From Methylotenera mobilis JLW8 (lineage in GTDB: Bacteria > Pseudomonadota > Gammaproteobacteria > Burkholderiales > Methylophilaceae): 64,000 bases of DNA. A model generated the notes under the pieces. That model did no database searches. It had not been told where the DNA came from and saw only the letters and a list, made by a program, of their open reading frames with translations. Positions 45,598 through 55,442 of the stretch are shown here, in pieces. The stretch is taken from NCBI RefSeq assembly GCF_000023705.1, contig NC_012968.1, positions 1,426,001 to 1,490,000 of the forward strand, read 5' to 3'. Numbering within the stretch: the first letter of the stretch is position 1; the number at the start of each line of letters is the position of its first letter. The position numbers were made by a program, and so were the translations under genes.

Positions 45598-45743
45598 AAA
45601 TCGTTTACTAGTTGATAGGGTTTATGTAAATTGGGCACTAAATTGCAAGATTGGACCAAATCATCGGCAATGGCAATATTTGCCAAATTTAGTAGCAAAC
45701 CTAATGTACAGCACGAAATTTTTGTTATTTTAATGGTGTTCAT
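45588..45743 (-). CDS. Small exported peptide (51 aa), unknown
   Basis: From the ATG at 45743 it reads MNTIKITKISCCTLGLLLNLANIAIA and then about 25 residues ending NDLCK: a signal peptide with a short mature peptide holding two Cys. Its last 10 bases overlap the kinase start (TTATGCAAATAA), a translational-coupling arrangement that supports a real gene. An in-frame start at 45776 is also possible. In many bacteria the gene at this position codes a FecR/LysM exported protein, so this could be its remnant. Confidence 0.5.
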   Translation of the reverse strand: MNTIKITKISCCTLGLLLNLANIAIADDLVQSCNLVPNLHKPYQLVNDLCK

Positions 45744-45868
45744 GCAAGTCATTTTTTCAAACTGGAACTGACACACAAAGTACCACGAACAACCCTATTT
45801 TTTTCAATATCAAGCCGCACTGATTTGTTAAGTTTTGTAAATTGTCAGCAACTGACAATAGTAAATCG

Positions 45869-46555
45869 CTAGCGATTGCGCTCTAGGCGGTAGCCTTGCT
45901 GGTAAATTGAAGTTAATCTCCAACCATATTCTGACGTCAGTTTTAGTTTAGTACGTAAGTGACTAATATGCACATCAACCTTGCGCGTTTCTACTTCTGA
46001 CGTAGCACCCCACACCACATTCATTAAGTGTACTCTTGATAACAAAACACCTTCATTTTTCAAAAAATACAATGCCAAATCAAACTCTTTATCGGTTAGC
46101 CTTACCGCCTCTCCGGCAAGTGTTGCGACTCTCAGTTTAGTGTCAAACCTCAGCGCATAGAACTCATAATTAGTTTTATCAACAAGCTGATTCGATGTGC
46201 GCCTTAGTAGTGCATGGATGCGCGCCATTAGTAGAGGTCGACTGGCTGGTTTAACAACATAATCATCGGCACCGGCTTCAATCACACGAACAATATCCTG
46301 TTCTTCAGACCTGCCAGTAAAAAAAATAATTGGGGGTAACTTTTTAGCTCTAAGCTTGATGCTCACCATGACATCCGGCCCTTCCATATCAGGTAAAGCC
46401 CAATCAAACACACATAAATCATATTGCCCGTGTGAAAACTGACGTAAGAAATCCAATCCAGTTTTAAAGTGATCCACCTCAAAATTATCTTGCTGCAACC
46501 ACTCAATCAGCACATCGGCAAAGGCCAAGTCATCTTCCAACAATGCAATTTTCAT
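45869..46555 (-). CDS. OmpR-family response regulator
   Basis: 228 residues. Receiver domain with acidic residues Glu7/Asp8/Asp9, phospho-acceptor Asp51 (VFDWALPD), Thr in FFTGRS and Lys in VVKPAS; winged-helix domain from about 130 (AVRLTDKEFDLALYF). It precedes the exported-peptide and CHASE2-kinase genes on the same strand and is their likely partner. Targets unknown; the flanking C1 genes are candidates only by position. Confidence 0.9.
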   Translation of the reverse strand: MKIALLEDDLAFADVLIEWLQQDNFEVDHFKTGLDFLRQFSHGQYDLCVFDWALPDMEGPDVMVSIKLRAKKLPPIIFFTGRSEEQDIVRVIEAGADDYVVKPASRPLLMARIHALLRRTSNQLVDKTNYEFYALRFDTKLRVATLAGEAVRLTDKEFDLALYFLKNEGVLLSRVHLMNVVWGATSEVETRKVDVHISHLRTKLKLTSEYGWRLTSIYQQGYRLERNR

Positions 46556-46672
46556 TTATATTTTTATTCCGAATTGTTGATGCTTACTACCCAATTACAC
46601 CGAACTGTTTATAGCACTCAAGGAATGCCTAGGAGTCAATCGCTGAGTTAGAGTGAGGTAGTGAAATACTTG

Positions 46673-47527
46673 TTATATTGCAAACGCCAATTCACTCGCT
46701 AGCAAAGTAGCCACAGTTAAGTCTGCACTAGTACCAGGGTTGATTTTTCTTGCTTTAAGAGAGGCATCCCACACAAGCAATTGCTTCTGCATTAGTTTGG
46801 GATTGTGTGTTGCCCAATAGTTAGACTGCATTTCTTTCGCTTCCTGCATCAGGATATTGGCAACACCTTCTCCGTGCTTACGTACCACGTGCGTATCGGC
46901 ATGTTTAGTTAAAAATCCCAAATACAAAGCCGTTGTTGCCCAAGCCGCATTCTCCCATTTGAGTAATGCATCAGCGTATAAATTAACACCAAAATCCACT
47001 ATATCCTGAAAGCAATTTGAATACTGCCAAGAAACGCGGTCTTTATCTTGTGCTGAACGCATCATTTCAAGAAGACTAACACTAGGCGACTCATGAACAT
47101 CATGCTGACTAGATGCACCCAATCCACCCGGATTTGCCAGCACAATCGCCTTGGCAACCCAAACTGCATCATCTAAGCTCAGTTGATTTAGCGTTTGGTA
47201 CAACTGGCCCCATAAAGATTGGTTAGCTTGCAAGTTTGAAGCTGCATGAAGCAAAGGTGCGCATAATAAAAGCATGCCTAAATTGGTGTTTTGCCCTACC
47301 GCTTTTTGCGTAGCTTCTACCGCATAAAAAACGCGTTCACCTACAGAAAGACTCGCCTTAGCAATCGGCTCTGCCGACACATCCGCGCTTTGAATAAAGT
47401 CTTGAATAGTCATGCCGTGACCATCAGAGAATGCATGCACATTGCCAGGCTTCAATGCCTGCAATTCTCCCATACATGAATTTTTATAGGCTAGAGCCAA
47501 TTGCGTAGGTGTGAATTGACTAGCCAT
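46673..47527 (-). CDS. CitG/MdcB-like protein of the H4MPT cluster
   Basis: 284 residues similar to triphosphoribosyl-dephospho-CoA synthase: LKPGNVHAFSDGHGM, TNLGMLLLCAPLL, NPGGLGASSQHDV and a C-terminal INPGTSADLTVA are the family landmarks. No citrate lyase or malonate decarboxylase genes are near; homologues in methylotrophs lie beside mch and mtdB, so a step in H4MPT or methylofuran synthesis using a triphosphoribosyl-type chemistry is inferred. Start directly overlaps the end of the RimK-like gene. Confidence 0.8.
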   Translation of the reverse strand: MASQFTPTQLALAYKNSCMGELQALKPGNVHAFSDGHGMTIQDFIQSADVSAEPIAKASLSVGERVFYAVEATQKAVGQNTNLGMLLLCAPLLHAASNLQANQSLWGQLYQTLNQLSLDDAVWVAKAIVLANPGGLGASSQHDVHESPSVSLLEMMRSAQDKDRVSWQYSNCFQDIVDFGVNLYADALLKWENAAWATTALYLGFLTKHADTHVVRKHGEGVANILMQEAKEMQSNYWATHNPKLMQKQLLVWDASLKARKINPGTSADLTVATLLASELAFAI

Positions 47528-48420
47528 TATTCAACAGGCCCGTTTAATTTATGCAAAAAGTCATCCACCAACACTTCCGCAATATTAAAATTGGTTACGC
47601 TTTGCAAACCGCGCCATGCAGGGATGCTGTTCACTTCCAACACGTAATATTCACCACTCGCAGCTTGAATCACATCAACACCACAATAATCTATATCAAC
47701 CGCCTTAGTTGCTTTTAGCGCGATTTCCACCATAGCATCATCAGCTTCTACTGCTTCACAGCGCCCGCCAGCGGCAACGTTATTCACAAAGCCATCACCT
47801 AATCTGCGCATCGTAGAGATCACTTTGCCAGCCACCACAAACACACGGTAATCATGTGGCGCATCGGCGGTTTCTATAAATTCCTGAAAGTAATAAATGC
47901 CATCTACGTACTGCTGCATGGGCACAGGTAAAGGCTCATATGCCTCCAGTTTACGCACACCCTGCCCTTGTGAGCCGAACAATGGTTTCAATACCAGCTG
48001 CTGATGATTTTTCGCAGCTTGCTGACGCACTATTGCCGCCTGCTGTCTTGATTCGCACACCCAAGTAGCTGGCGTCCTCACCTGATGCTCACGCAGCAAA
48101 AAACTGGTCATGGCTTTATCTACGGTGCGCTCAATGGCACGCGCTTGATTGTAAATGCGTACGCCTTGCACAGTTAACAGATGCAGTACATTCAAACGTG
48201 TAATCACCTGCTGCAAAGTACCACCGGCCACACCACGTACAAAAGCTGCACGCGGGTTACTATCAAAACCTGGAATATGGATCTGCGAACGTGGCTGTGA
48301 AAGGTCAATCACACAGTCCTGCAGTGATACAAAGCTGGTTTCAACCCCACGCTTTGCGAAGGCAAGCTTGAGCTGGTTGCCCTGCCAACCAGCATCATCG
48401 GTAAAAATAGGTATTTTCAA
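47527..48420 (-). CDS. RimK-like ATP-grasp ligase (MptN-like)
   Basis: 297 residues with the RimK-type ATP-grasp fold: QARAIERTVDKAMTSFLL, LKPLFGSQGQGVRKL and YYVLEVNSIPAW. The archaeal relative MptN adds glutamate to H4MPT; the bacterial gene sits in H4MPT clusters and probably adds amino acids to H4MPT or methylofuran. It overlaps the CitG-like gene by one base. Which cofactor it acts on is not shown by sequence. Confidence 0.8.
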   Translation of the reverse strand: MKIPIFTDDAGWQGNQLKLAFAKRGVETSFVSLQDCVIDLSQPRSQIHIPGFDSNPRAAFVRGVAGGTLQQVITRLNVLHLLTVQGVRIYNQARAIERTVDKAMTSFLLREHQVRTPATWVCESRQQAAIVRQQAAKNHQQLVLKPLFGSQGQGVRKLEAYEPLPVPMQQYVDGIYYFQEFIETADAPHDYRVFVVAGKVISTMRRLGDGFVNNVAAGGRCEAVEADDAMVEIALKATKAVDIDYCGVDVIQAASGEYYVLEVNSIPAWRGLQSVTNFNIAEVLVDDFLHKLNGPVE

Positions 48421-48475
48421 GTGTGCGTAAAACTAATAATTAATATGATTCAGGGTTTAATTCACACGCGAAGAA

Positions 48476-49456
48476 TTAGCGGAATGAGATGTTGATCAAA
48501 TCTGCATTTAACTGACCAGCTTCAAACACATTGCCAGTATCAACGTTGGTTACCTTTACTTTAGCTGGGCTAAACAACATTGGGTCAATTTTGTAGAAAT
48601 CCATCTCGTAGAATTTAAATACTTCAGCAAATGTTTTGCCGTAATCTTTAGATGCGCTACTTGGCAAATCTTGCGCTAATTTCGCTGCCGCTGCATCGTC
48701 ACCTTTCACTTGCAGGCTTACAAAACCGCCAAACAAAATAGCGTCGTTAGTACGACCCATACCGGTCATAAAGTCACTTGCCACTGGCGGCAATACCGCC
48801 AAGCCTGTGCCACTCACGATATTTTCTAATGGGAAGTGCAAGGTGTGCGCTTTGTGCAACGCAACTTCCAATACGCGGCCTACAATCTGTACCACGCCAG
48901 CCACACTGGTAGTTGGCGTCAAGATAATGGTTAACTGCTCTGCAGACATTTTGGTGTCACGCAAGATTTTTTCAATCACTTCCACTGGCGGGACTTTGTC
49001 TGTTTCCAACACGATACAAGTGCTGGTGCCGCTATCTACGTAAGCTAGCTCTTTAAATAACTCTTCACGCTGTGCCAAAGCACGTGCAGGCCCTGAACCT
49101 AATGAAAAGAACTTCTCATGGCTGAGCGCCCAACCTGCGTATTGGCTGGCCAAGCAAGCGTGCACAGGCTGTGTTGAACTCACGGCAATTGCGTCATGCC
49201 AGTCAGCGAAGCGTTCATCCGCTTGCAAACTAACTTCGCCTAAACCACCCATGCAAATCTCAGCGATTAAACGACCAGCCTCTGCACAGCCAGGAAACTG
49301 GATGCCAGCATCCACGATGGTACAGCCAGAAGCGTGTTGAGATACACCAACGTGCAAAGTCTCCGCTTGCTCTATTAGCCTTTTTACCAACGGCGCACTA
49401 AGCTGATTAACACTAGGCGCTGTCGCCGATGTTTGGGTTGAAGAGGTATTTTGCAT
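48476..49456 (-). CDS. mch: Methenyl-H4MPT cyclohydrolase
   Basis: 326 residues; hydrolyses methenyl-H4MPT to formyl-H4MPT in formaldehyde oxidation. Recognised from the family stretches VDAGIQFPGCAEAGRLIAE and GLGEVSL, then VLETDKVPP and ILTPTTSVAGVVQI. Works after MtdB, which is coded two genes upstream, and before the Fhc complex, not in this window. Confidence 0.95.
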   Translation of the reverse strand: MQNTSSTQTSATAPSVNQLSAPLVKRLIEQAETLHVGVSQHASGCTIVDAGIQFPGCAEAGRLIAEICMGGLGEVSLQADERFADWHDAIAVSSTQPVHACLASQYAGWALSHEKFFSLGSGPARALAQREELFKELAYVDSGTSTCIVLETDKVPPVEVIEKILRDTKMSAEQLTIILTPTTSVAGVVQIVGRVLEVALHKAHTLHFPLENIVSGTGLAVLPPVASDFMTGMGRTNDAILFGGFVSLQVKGDDAAAAKLAQDLPSSASKDYGKTFAEVFKFYEMDFYKIDPMLFSPAKVKVTNVDTGNVFEAGQLNADLINISFR

Positions 49457-49503
49457 TTTTTTTCCTTTGCACTACTCACCAGCCTCGTGGAAGCAAGGTT
49501 TGT

Positions 49504-50682
49504 TTAATGAGTAGATTGTAATAAATTTTTAATCTGCTGCACTCTAGTCAGCACTTCTTTTTTTGCCGCGTCCGCACTATCTGCATACGCCAGCACACTG
49601 CAAACTGGAGCACCAGCTACAATCTTTAATGGTGCATCCAACTGGACAGGCGTATCCGTCACCCAGTCAGGCCAAACCATTTCTGTATTTAATGTAACAT
49701 CAATATCGGCATACACAATCGCATGCGCTTTAGATACCGTTTTATACTCATGCTGCCACGCATACACACCAGCTAATCGCCTATGCATACACGCCTGCAC
49801 ATGGCGTTCAAACAAAACACCACCATTATCGTATAAATCAATCGTGGCGCTTAACCGCGGGTTAATTTCCAATACATATACCTGCTCTACACCAGTCCCT
49901 GTTTGATGCACAATGGCATCCAAACTATTTAAACCGAGCAGTCCAAATGCCAAAGTTAACTGCCTAGCTGCATCTAACAATTGCTGCTGTACCTTAGCAG
50001 ATAACACAGCATGACTCACTGCACCGCCATACCGAAACGGCAACTGCGCACTGGCACAGATCCATTGCTCATTAAAACCCACCACTTCAACATCAGTGCC
50101 ATTGGCAATAAACAATAGCGAAACTGGCATACCTGCAAGCTTGCGTTGAAAATAATGATGCGCTAGTGCACGACCCGGTGTCGACGCGGCGGGTTTGATA
50201 TGTACACCACCGCTACCGCCAGAGAGTTTACTTACATACAAATCTAAATCGACATCAGCAGGCAACTGCTCAAAAGTTTCAGGATGCTGGATATTTAGCT
50301 TTTGCATCACTGCAAAAAACACGTTCATATCTTTGGCTGAGGCCAAAGTGGCAGGAGCATTACCAACTACTGGAATTAACGCAGCCACCTTTTGTAACAA
50401 ATCTGGTTGCGCTTCAAACCCACTACCATACACAACGCCTGCAAACTGACAAAGCTGCAAGCCACCATCTAAATTTTCGACATCTAGTGCATTCAACGTT
50501 TGTAGCAAGTCTTCTGCATCAAATCCAAAAGCATCATGCTTTACTATCAGCGCTTTCTCTACCAAAGCAACCGTTTGCGCATCAGAAAATGCATCAATCG
50601 CTACAACCCTATAGCGAGCGCTGACCGCGGCCTCAACATAAGGCCGCGCTGATAATGCGATGATTAAGAGTGAACTTTTAAT
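49504..50682 (-). CDS. ATP-grasp protein of the H4MPT cluster, probable ATT start
   Basis: ATP-grasp protein of about 392 residues. Family landmarks are YVSKLSGGSGGVHIKP and VLEINPRLSATIDLY. The first usual start codon (TTG at 50565) would cut off a well-formed N-terminal strand. The frame stays open upstream, coding SSLLIIALSARPYVEAA and YRVVAIDAFSDAQT, and reaches ATT AAA AGT at 50682 just after a stop. No ATG, GTG or TTG lies between. With the ATT start it overlaps the mtdB end by 19 bp. Its reaction (amino-acid addition to H4MPT or methylofuran) is unknown. Confidence 0.8.
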   Translation of the reverse strand: MKSSLLIIALSARPYVEAAVSARYRVVAIDAFSDAQTVALVEKALIVKHDAFGFDAEDLLQTLNALDVENLDGGLQLCQFAGVVYGSGFEAQPDLLQKVAALIPVVGNAPATLASAKDMNVFFAVMQKLNIQHPETFEQLPADVDLDLYVSKLSGGSGGVHIKPAASTPGRALAHHYFQRKLAGMPVSLLFIANGTDVEVVGFNEQWICASAQLPFRYGGAVSHAVLSAKVQQQLLDAARQLTLAFGLLGLNSLDAIVHQTGTGVEQVYVLEINPRLSATIDLYDNGGVLFERHVQACMHRRLAGVYAWQHEYKTVSKAHAIVYADIDVTLNTEMVWPDWVTDTPVQLDAPLKIVAGAPVCSVLAYADSADAAKKEVLTRVQQIKNLLQSTH

Positions 50683-51581
50683 AGATCACGCGCCAACTTA
50701 AATGCAGCTGAGAATTCCAAATATTTTGGTTTTTCAAACGGTTGGTCTGATGGCAACATTTGTTTTAGCAATTGATGTTGCGTGTTGTATTTCAACTGAC
50801 CAACAGCAATCGCGCCAATACCGTAAATGTTGGTACCTTCAATTTGCACGCTGTCATCACTTACACTCACGCCTTGCACGCCAAGTGGTGCAACTGCATT
50901 TACGTCAGCAACAACTTTTAGTTTTTTCGCAATGGCTAACTGTTCTTTGCTAATCACTTGAATACCAGCAGCAGCTGAACAAATCACGATGTCAGATTCA
51001 GCTAAAATCTCTTCTTTTTTCGCTTCAGTTGTACCATCAACTACTTTCATGCTTACTTGGTATTTTTCATTCCAAGCAGTAGCCTTAGGTACTACTGCTT
51101 CTACTGAGCTATGTGCAACCATTTGTACGTTAGCACCTTGCTGTGCTGCAATAATTGATGCACAGCTACCAACTGGGCCAGTAGAACCAAATACGCTCAA
51201 AGTTTTGCCAGCTAGGCTCTCACCAAAGTTTTCTTTAAGGCTAGCTTCTACTTTTGCAATCATTGCTGCTGCAGTAGTGAACGCGCCTGATGGGTCAGCA
51301 AATGCTGAACAGGCAAAAGGTGCAAACATTGCTTTCTTAGCAGTATTTAGCATATCCATCGCCAAATCGATATCACGACCACCAATAAAAATTGCTTCAC
51401 GCTTAACACCTGAAAGGCCACGTGAGAAAATTGCATCTTGCGTTAAACCAGTTACCTCAGAGAGTTCAACATTCGTATACGGTACAACTTTATCAAAACC
51501 AGCGTCAAACGCCATGTTGACATCGAACGGACTTGCGTTCTTAGCGGCCGTGAATACATGCAAAATGCTAGCTTTTTCCAT
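50664..51581 (-). CDS. mtdB: NAD(P)-dependent methylene-H4MPT dehydrogenase
   Basis: 305 residues from the ATG at 51581 (MEKASILHVF), which has an AAGGAAAG ribosome site; an ORF start 18 codons earlier is less likely. It oxidises methylene-H4MPT to methenyl-H4MPT. FDVNMAFDAGFDKV and the nucleotide-binding VFGSTGPVGS are typical of MtdA/MtdB; the H4MPT neighbourhood favours MtdB. Confidence 0.93.
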   Translation of the reverse strand: MEKASILHVFTAAKNASPFDVNMAFDAGFDKVVPYTNVELSEVTGLTQDAIFSRGLSGVKREAIFIGGRDIDLAMDMLNTAKKAMFAPFACSAFADPSGAFTTAAAMIAKVEASLKENFGESLAGKTLSVFGSTGPVGSCASIIAAQQGANVQMVAHSSVEAVVPKATAWNEKYQVSMKVVDGTTEAKKEEILAESDIVICSAAAGIQVISKEQLAIAKKLKVVADVNAVAPLGVQGVSVSDDSVQIEGTNIYGIGAIAVGQLKYNTQHQLLKQMLPSDQPFEKPKYLEFSAAFKLARDLLKVHS

Positions 51582-51642
51582 TGTTACTTTCCTTAATTTT
51601 AGTTTGTTTGTGTTAATTTTCACTAACCTAACCATTGTAAAT

Positions 51643-52632
51643 TTATACGGTTACGTCGAATTTATTGAATTTTGCACCATGATTGCACGCACTGCAAATT
51701 TTCCATGAAAGTGCACTATCGGTGAAACTTGTTTTTAGCTGCTGCAAATGCAGCTCTGCCTGGTTTTTATTCGCAAATATAGCAAAACCAGTTGGCCCCC
51801 AAGAACTTTGGCCAAAACATGGCACGCCCATCAGCTCAAGGCGCTCCAGCACCGCGCTTACCAATCGGCTGGCATACCTGCCACCTTGCACCGGTAAAAA
51901 GTAATCGCCTACATGCTGCTGCAGCACTTGAATGCTTTGGCCAAAAGCGAGCAAATCTCGCTCAACTAATGCGGGCAGCGCCTGCATCAGCACATGCCTA
52001 CACAACTGGGCGGCCAAGCTTTCCGGAAAAGTCGGCAATTCGTTAAACGCTATCTTCTCCTGCTCGCCGTGAATACCTGGCTCACTTGCATCAAAAATTA
52101 ACAAGATAGCCCACTCTTCAGGGAAGTCATACCTCGCCAGCATTGGTGGTGGGCTAGCATTTACAGCAGAAACTACTCGTCCGCCATCCACCAGTAAACC
52201 ACCGTAATCAAAAGCAGAAATACCAACCCCAGAACGCCTACCGCGTCCTGTTAATGTGGCTATTTGCATGCTAGTTAAATTAAGCTGGTACAAATGACTT
52301 ATCGCAGCACCAGCCGCCAGTGCCATTTGGGTACCAGACCCTAAGCCTGAGTGCTCAGGCACAGCCTCGCTAATATTAACTTCAACAGCATCTGTAATGT
52401 TCATTGCATTTAAAATCTGCTGCGAAACTTTAGCAATCCGCGCAACGACCGACTCCGGCACAACACTCGCAGCTGACACCTGAAGCGATTTTGATCGCTT
52501 GGCAGTGAGCACCAAATTGGGCTCACTCAGGCTCAAGCCTATACTACCAAACTTGCGCCCAAGCCCACCATGCAAATCGAAAAAACCCATATGCAAGCGA
52601 CCGCTAGTTGACACCTCAACGCTAGTGGCCAT
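51643..52632 (-). CDS. mptG: Beta-ribofuranosylaminobenzene 5'-phosphate synthase (RFAP synthase)
   Basis: 329-residue GHMP-kinase-fold protein. GRLHMGFFDLHGGLGRKFG at 11-29 and the GHMP motif PEHSGLGSGTQMAL (about 111-124) identify it. It joins p-aminobenzoate and PRPP with CO2 release, the first committed step of H4MPT synthesis. It is the first gene of the leftward mptG-mtdB-ATP-grasp-mch-RimK-CitG run, and divergent from ppsA. Confidence 0.93.
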   Translation of the reverse strand: MATSVEVSTSGRLHMGFFDLHGGLGRKFGSIGLSLSEPNLVLTAKRSKSLQVSAASVVPESVVARIAKVSQQILNAMNITDAVEVNISEAVPEHSGLGSGTQMALAAGAAISHLYQLNLTSMQIATLTGRGRRSGVGISAFDYGGLLVDGGRVVSAVNASPPPMLARYDFPEEWAILLIFDASEPGIHGEQEKIAFNELPTFPESLAAQLCRHVLMQALPALVERDLLAFGQSIQVLQQHVGDYFLPVQGGRYASRLVSAVLERLELMGVPCFGQSSWGPTGFAIFANKNQAELHLQQLKTSFTDSALSWKICSACNHGAKFNKFDVTV

Positions 52633-53050
52633 TGATCATTCCTGCTGAACTAATTTTTAGCAATCCGGCTTGATGCGAACGCTTCGCTCTGTGTAACATT
52701 GCATGGGTGTAACATTGCATAGTGATAATCGTATTAATGGTGATAATTTAGCTTCTTTAATTTATTTTAACTTAGGCTAAGCAATTTTCATACGCAAAAC
52801 ATTCTTGCCCTAATAATTTTAGTGTTAGAGCTAGTTTAAAAAACCAAAGATTTTATTCAATCTGTAGTTTTTCAGGTGACAACCCCAACATAATTAGGCA
52901 AAATGAGGGATTATTAAAATAATCTAACGCGTTCACCTCCCCTTCTACGCACAAGGCATCACCCAAACGGGTCAATTAGCTTTAAAATGAAGCGCGAGTG
53001 TCGAGTATATAGTTAGAAAATTAATCATTTGTTTGAACTAAGGAACTATC
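52633..53050. other. 418-bp divergent regulatory region, mptG / ppsA
   Basis: No gene seen. It holds two sets of tandem direct repeats near the mptG side (52691-52747, listed separately) and AT-rich DNA before ppsA, whose ATG is preceded by AACTAAGGAACTATC. Confidence 0.6.
52691..52747. repeat. Tandem direct repeats in the mptG/ppsA promoter region
   Basis: GTGTAACATTGCAT occurs at 52691-52704 and 52707-52720 (period 16). GTGATAAT occurs at 52722-52729 and 52740-52747 (period 18). The first repeat itself has partial dyad symmetry (TGnAAnnTTnCA). They lie 59-115 bp before the mptG start. Confidence 0.65.
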
Positions 53051-55420
53051 ATGTCAGCCCACGTTATTCCATTTGAAAATTTACGCAACGTAGACGTCCC
53101 TTCAGTCGGCGGCAAAAATGCATCGCTAGGCGAAATGATTTCTCAACTGTCTGCAAAAGGAGTACGCGTCCCTACTGGTTTTGCTACTACAGCAGATGCG
53201 TATCGTGAATTTTTAGCTCAAGATGGCTTAGATGCCAAAATCAATGCTGAGCTTGATAAACTGAACGTAGACGACACACAAGCCCTTGCTACTTGTGGTA
53301 AACAAGTACGTGAATGGATTATGGCTGCACCATTTCCTGCCGCACTGGAAAAAGCAATTGCTGAAAACTATGAAACGTTGATTGCTAAATCAGGTAACGG
53401 CGCTACATTTGCAGTTCGCTCATCTGCAACGGCAGAAGATCTACCGGACGCATCATTTGCTGGCCAACAAGAATCATTCCTTAACATCCACGGTTTAGAT
53501 AACATCTTGCACGCTATCAAAGAAGTATTTGCTTCTTTATATAACGACCGCGCAATCTCATACCGTGTACACAAAGGCTTTGTACACGCAGATGTAGCAT
53601 TGTCAGCAGGCGTACAGCAAATGGTACGTAGCGACATTGGCTGTGCTGGCGTGATGTTCACCATTGATACTGAATCTGGCTTTAAAGACGTGGTGTTTAT
53701 CACATCATCTTACGGTCTAGGTGAAACAGTGGTGCAAGGTGCGGTGAACCCTGATGAGTTCTATGTACACAAACCTACACTTGCACAAGGCAAACCATCT
53801 ATCGTGCGACGCACGATGGGTTCTAAACTGATCAAAATGGTGTTCAGTGATGCAACTCGCGCAGGCAAAAGTACACACACCGTAGAGGTTGACCCAGCTG
53901 ATAGCGACCGCTACTCATTATCAAATGATGACGTGCTAGAACTAGCACGCTATGCGATGATTATTGAAGCGCACTACGGCTGTCCAATGGATATCGAGTG
54001 GGGTAAAAACGGCGTAGACAACAAACTCTACATCCTGCAAGCGCGCCCTGAAACTGTTAAATCACAAGAAGCAGCAAGCAACGTTACTGAGACATTCAAA
54101 CTTAACAAACACAGCGAAAAACCACTAGTGGTAGGCCGCGCTGTGACACAAAAAGTAGGCGTAGGCCCAGTACGTATCGTGTTAGACCCAGCAGATATGC
54201 ACTTGGTACAGCCTGGTGACGTATTAGTTGCTGATATGACAGACCCTAACTGGGAGCCAGTGATGAAGCGTGCTAGCGCTTTGGTCACCAACCGTGGCGG
54301 CCGCACTTGCCACGCAGCAATTATTGCGCGTGAATTAGGTATTCCTGCGATTGTTGGTGCGGTAAACGCGACTGATGTATTGCGTGAAGGCGAAGTAGTT
54401 ACCGTGTCATGTGCAGAAGGCGAATCAGGCTTTGTTTACCACGGTGAAATCGAGTATGACGTAAGCACACAAGCGGCAGCGGCACTGAAACCTGCACCAT
54501 GCAAAATCATGATGAACGTTGGCAACCCGGACATGGCATTTAGCTTTGCTAATACACCTAACGATGGCGTAGGCTTGGCTCGTTTAGAGTTCGTAATCAA
54601 CAACATGGTCGGCATCCATCCAAAAGCAATTTTGAATATGGAAGCCATGCCAAGTGCGATTCAAACCACCATTAAAAACCGTTCACGCGGCTATGCTTCA
54701 CCTAAACAGTTCTATATCGACAAAGTGGCAGAAGGCGTTGCAACCATTGCAGCGGCGTTCTATCCAAAACCAGTGATTGTGCGTACTTCTGATTTCAAAT
54801 CAAACGAGTATAAAAAATTGGTGGGTGGCGAGATCTACGAGCCAGATGAAGAAAACCCAATGATCGGTTTCCGTGGTGCAGCGCGTTACATGGCAGAAGA
54901 CTTCAAAGAGTGTTTTGCGATGGAATGTATCGCTATGAAAAAAGTACGTGATGAAATGGGCTTAACCAACGTTGAGTTGATGATTCCTTTCGTTCGCACC
55001 TTAGCTGAAGCGAAAGCAGTGACTGAGATTATGGCTGCAAACGGCCTGAAACGAGGTGAGAATGGCTTACGTCTAATCATGATGTGTGAGATTCCATCTA
55101 ACGCATTGCTTGCTGAGCAGTTCTTGGCTTACTTTGACGGCTTCTCAATTGGCTCAAACGACCTTACCCAACTAACCTTAGGTATGGACCGTGACTCAGG
55201 CATCCTTGCTGATGGCTTTGATGAGCGTAACGATGCGGTAAAAGTATTGCTGAAAATGGCAATCACCACTGCAAATCGCTTAGGTAAATACGTGGGTATT
55301 TGCGGTCAAGGCCCATCAGACCATCCTGACTTTGCGGAATGGCTGGTTGAAGAAGGTATCCAATCTGTATCACTTAACCCTGATACCGTGGTAGCAACTT
55401 GGCAACGTCTTACAAAATAG
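53051..55420 (+). CDS. ppsA: Phosphoenolpyruvate synthase
   Basis: 789 residues. Makes PEP from pyruvate and ATP. Domains: N-terminal ATP-binding ([33 protein letters not shown]), phospho-histidine domain with His421 in [15 protein letters not shown], and C-terminal PEP-binding barrel ([15 protein letters not shown]). Its regulator ppsR follows after 22 bp. In RuMP methylotrophs it links pyruvate to gluconeogenesis. Confidence 0.96.
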   Translation: MSAHVIPFENLRNVDVPSVGGKNASLGEMISQLSAKGVRVPTGFATTADAYREFLAQDGLDAKINAELDKLNVDDTQALATCGKQVREWIMAAPFPAALEKAIAENYETLIAKSGNGATFAVRSSATAEDLPDASFAGQQESFLNIHGLDNILHAIKEVFASLYNDRAISYRVHKGFVHADVALSAGVQQMVRSDIGCAGVMFTIDTESGFKDVVFITSSYGLGETVVQGAVNPDEFYVHKPTLAQGKPSIVRRTMGSKLIKMVFSDATRAGKSTHTVEVDPADSDRYSLSNDDVLELARYAMIIEAHYGCPMDIEWGKNGVDNKLYILQARPETVKSQEAASNVTETFKLNKHSEKPLVVGRAVTQKVGVGPVRIVLDPADMHLVQPGDVLVADMTDPNWEPVMKRASALVTNRGGRTCHAAIIARELGIPAIVGAVNATDVLREGEVVTVSCAEGESGFVYHGEIEYDVSTQAAAALKPAPCKIMMNVGNPDMAFSFANTPNDGVGLARLEFVINNMVGIHPKAILNMEAMPSAIQTTIKNRSRGYASPKQFYIDKVAEGVATIAAAFYPKPVIVRTSDFKSNEYKKLVGGEIYEPDEENPMIGFRGAARYMAEDFKECFAMECIAMKKVRDEMGLTNVELMIPFVRTLAEAKAVTEIMAANGLKRGENGLRLIMMCEIPSNALLAEQFLAYFDGFSIGSNDLTQLTLGMDRDSGILADGFDERNDAVKVLLKMAITTANRLGKYVGICGQGPSDHPDFAEWLVEEGIQSVSLNPDTVVATWQRLTK

Positions 55421-55442
55421 TCAATAACATAAGCAGACTGTC

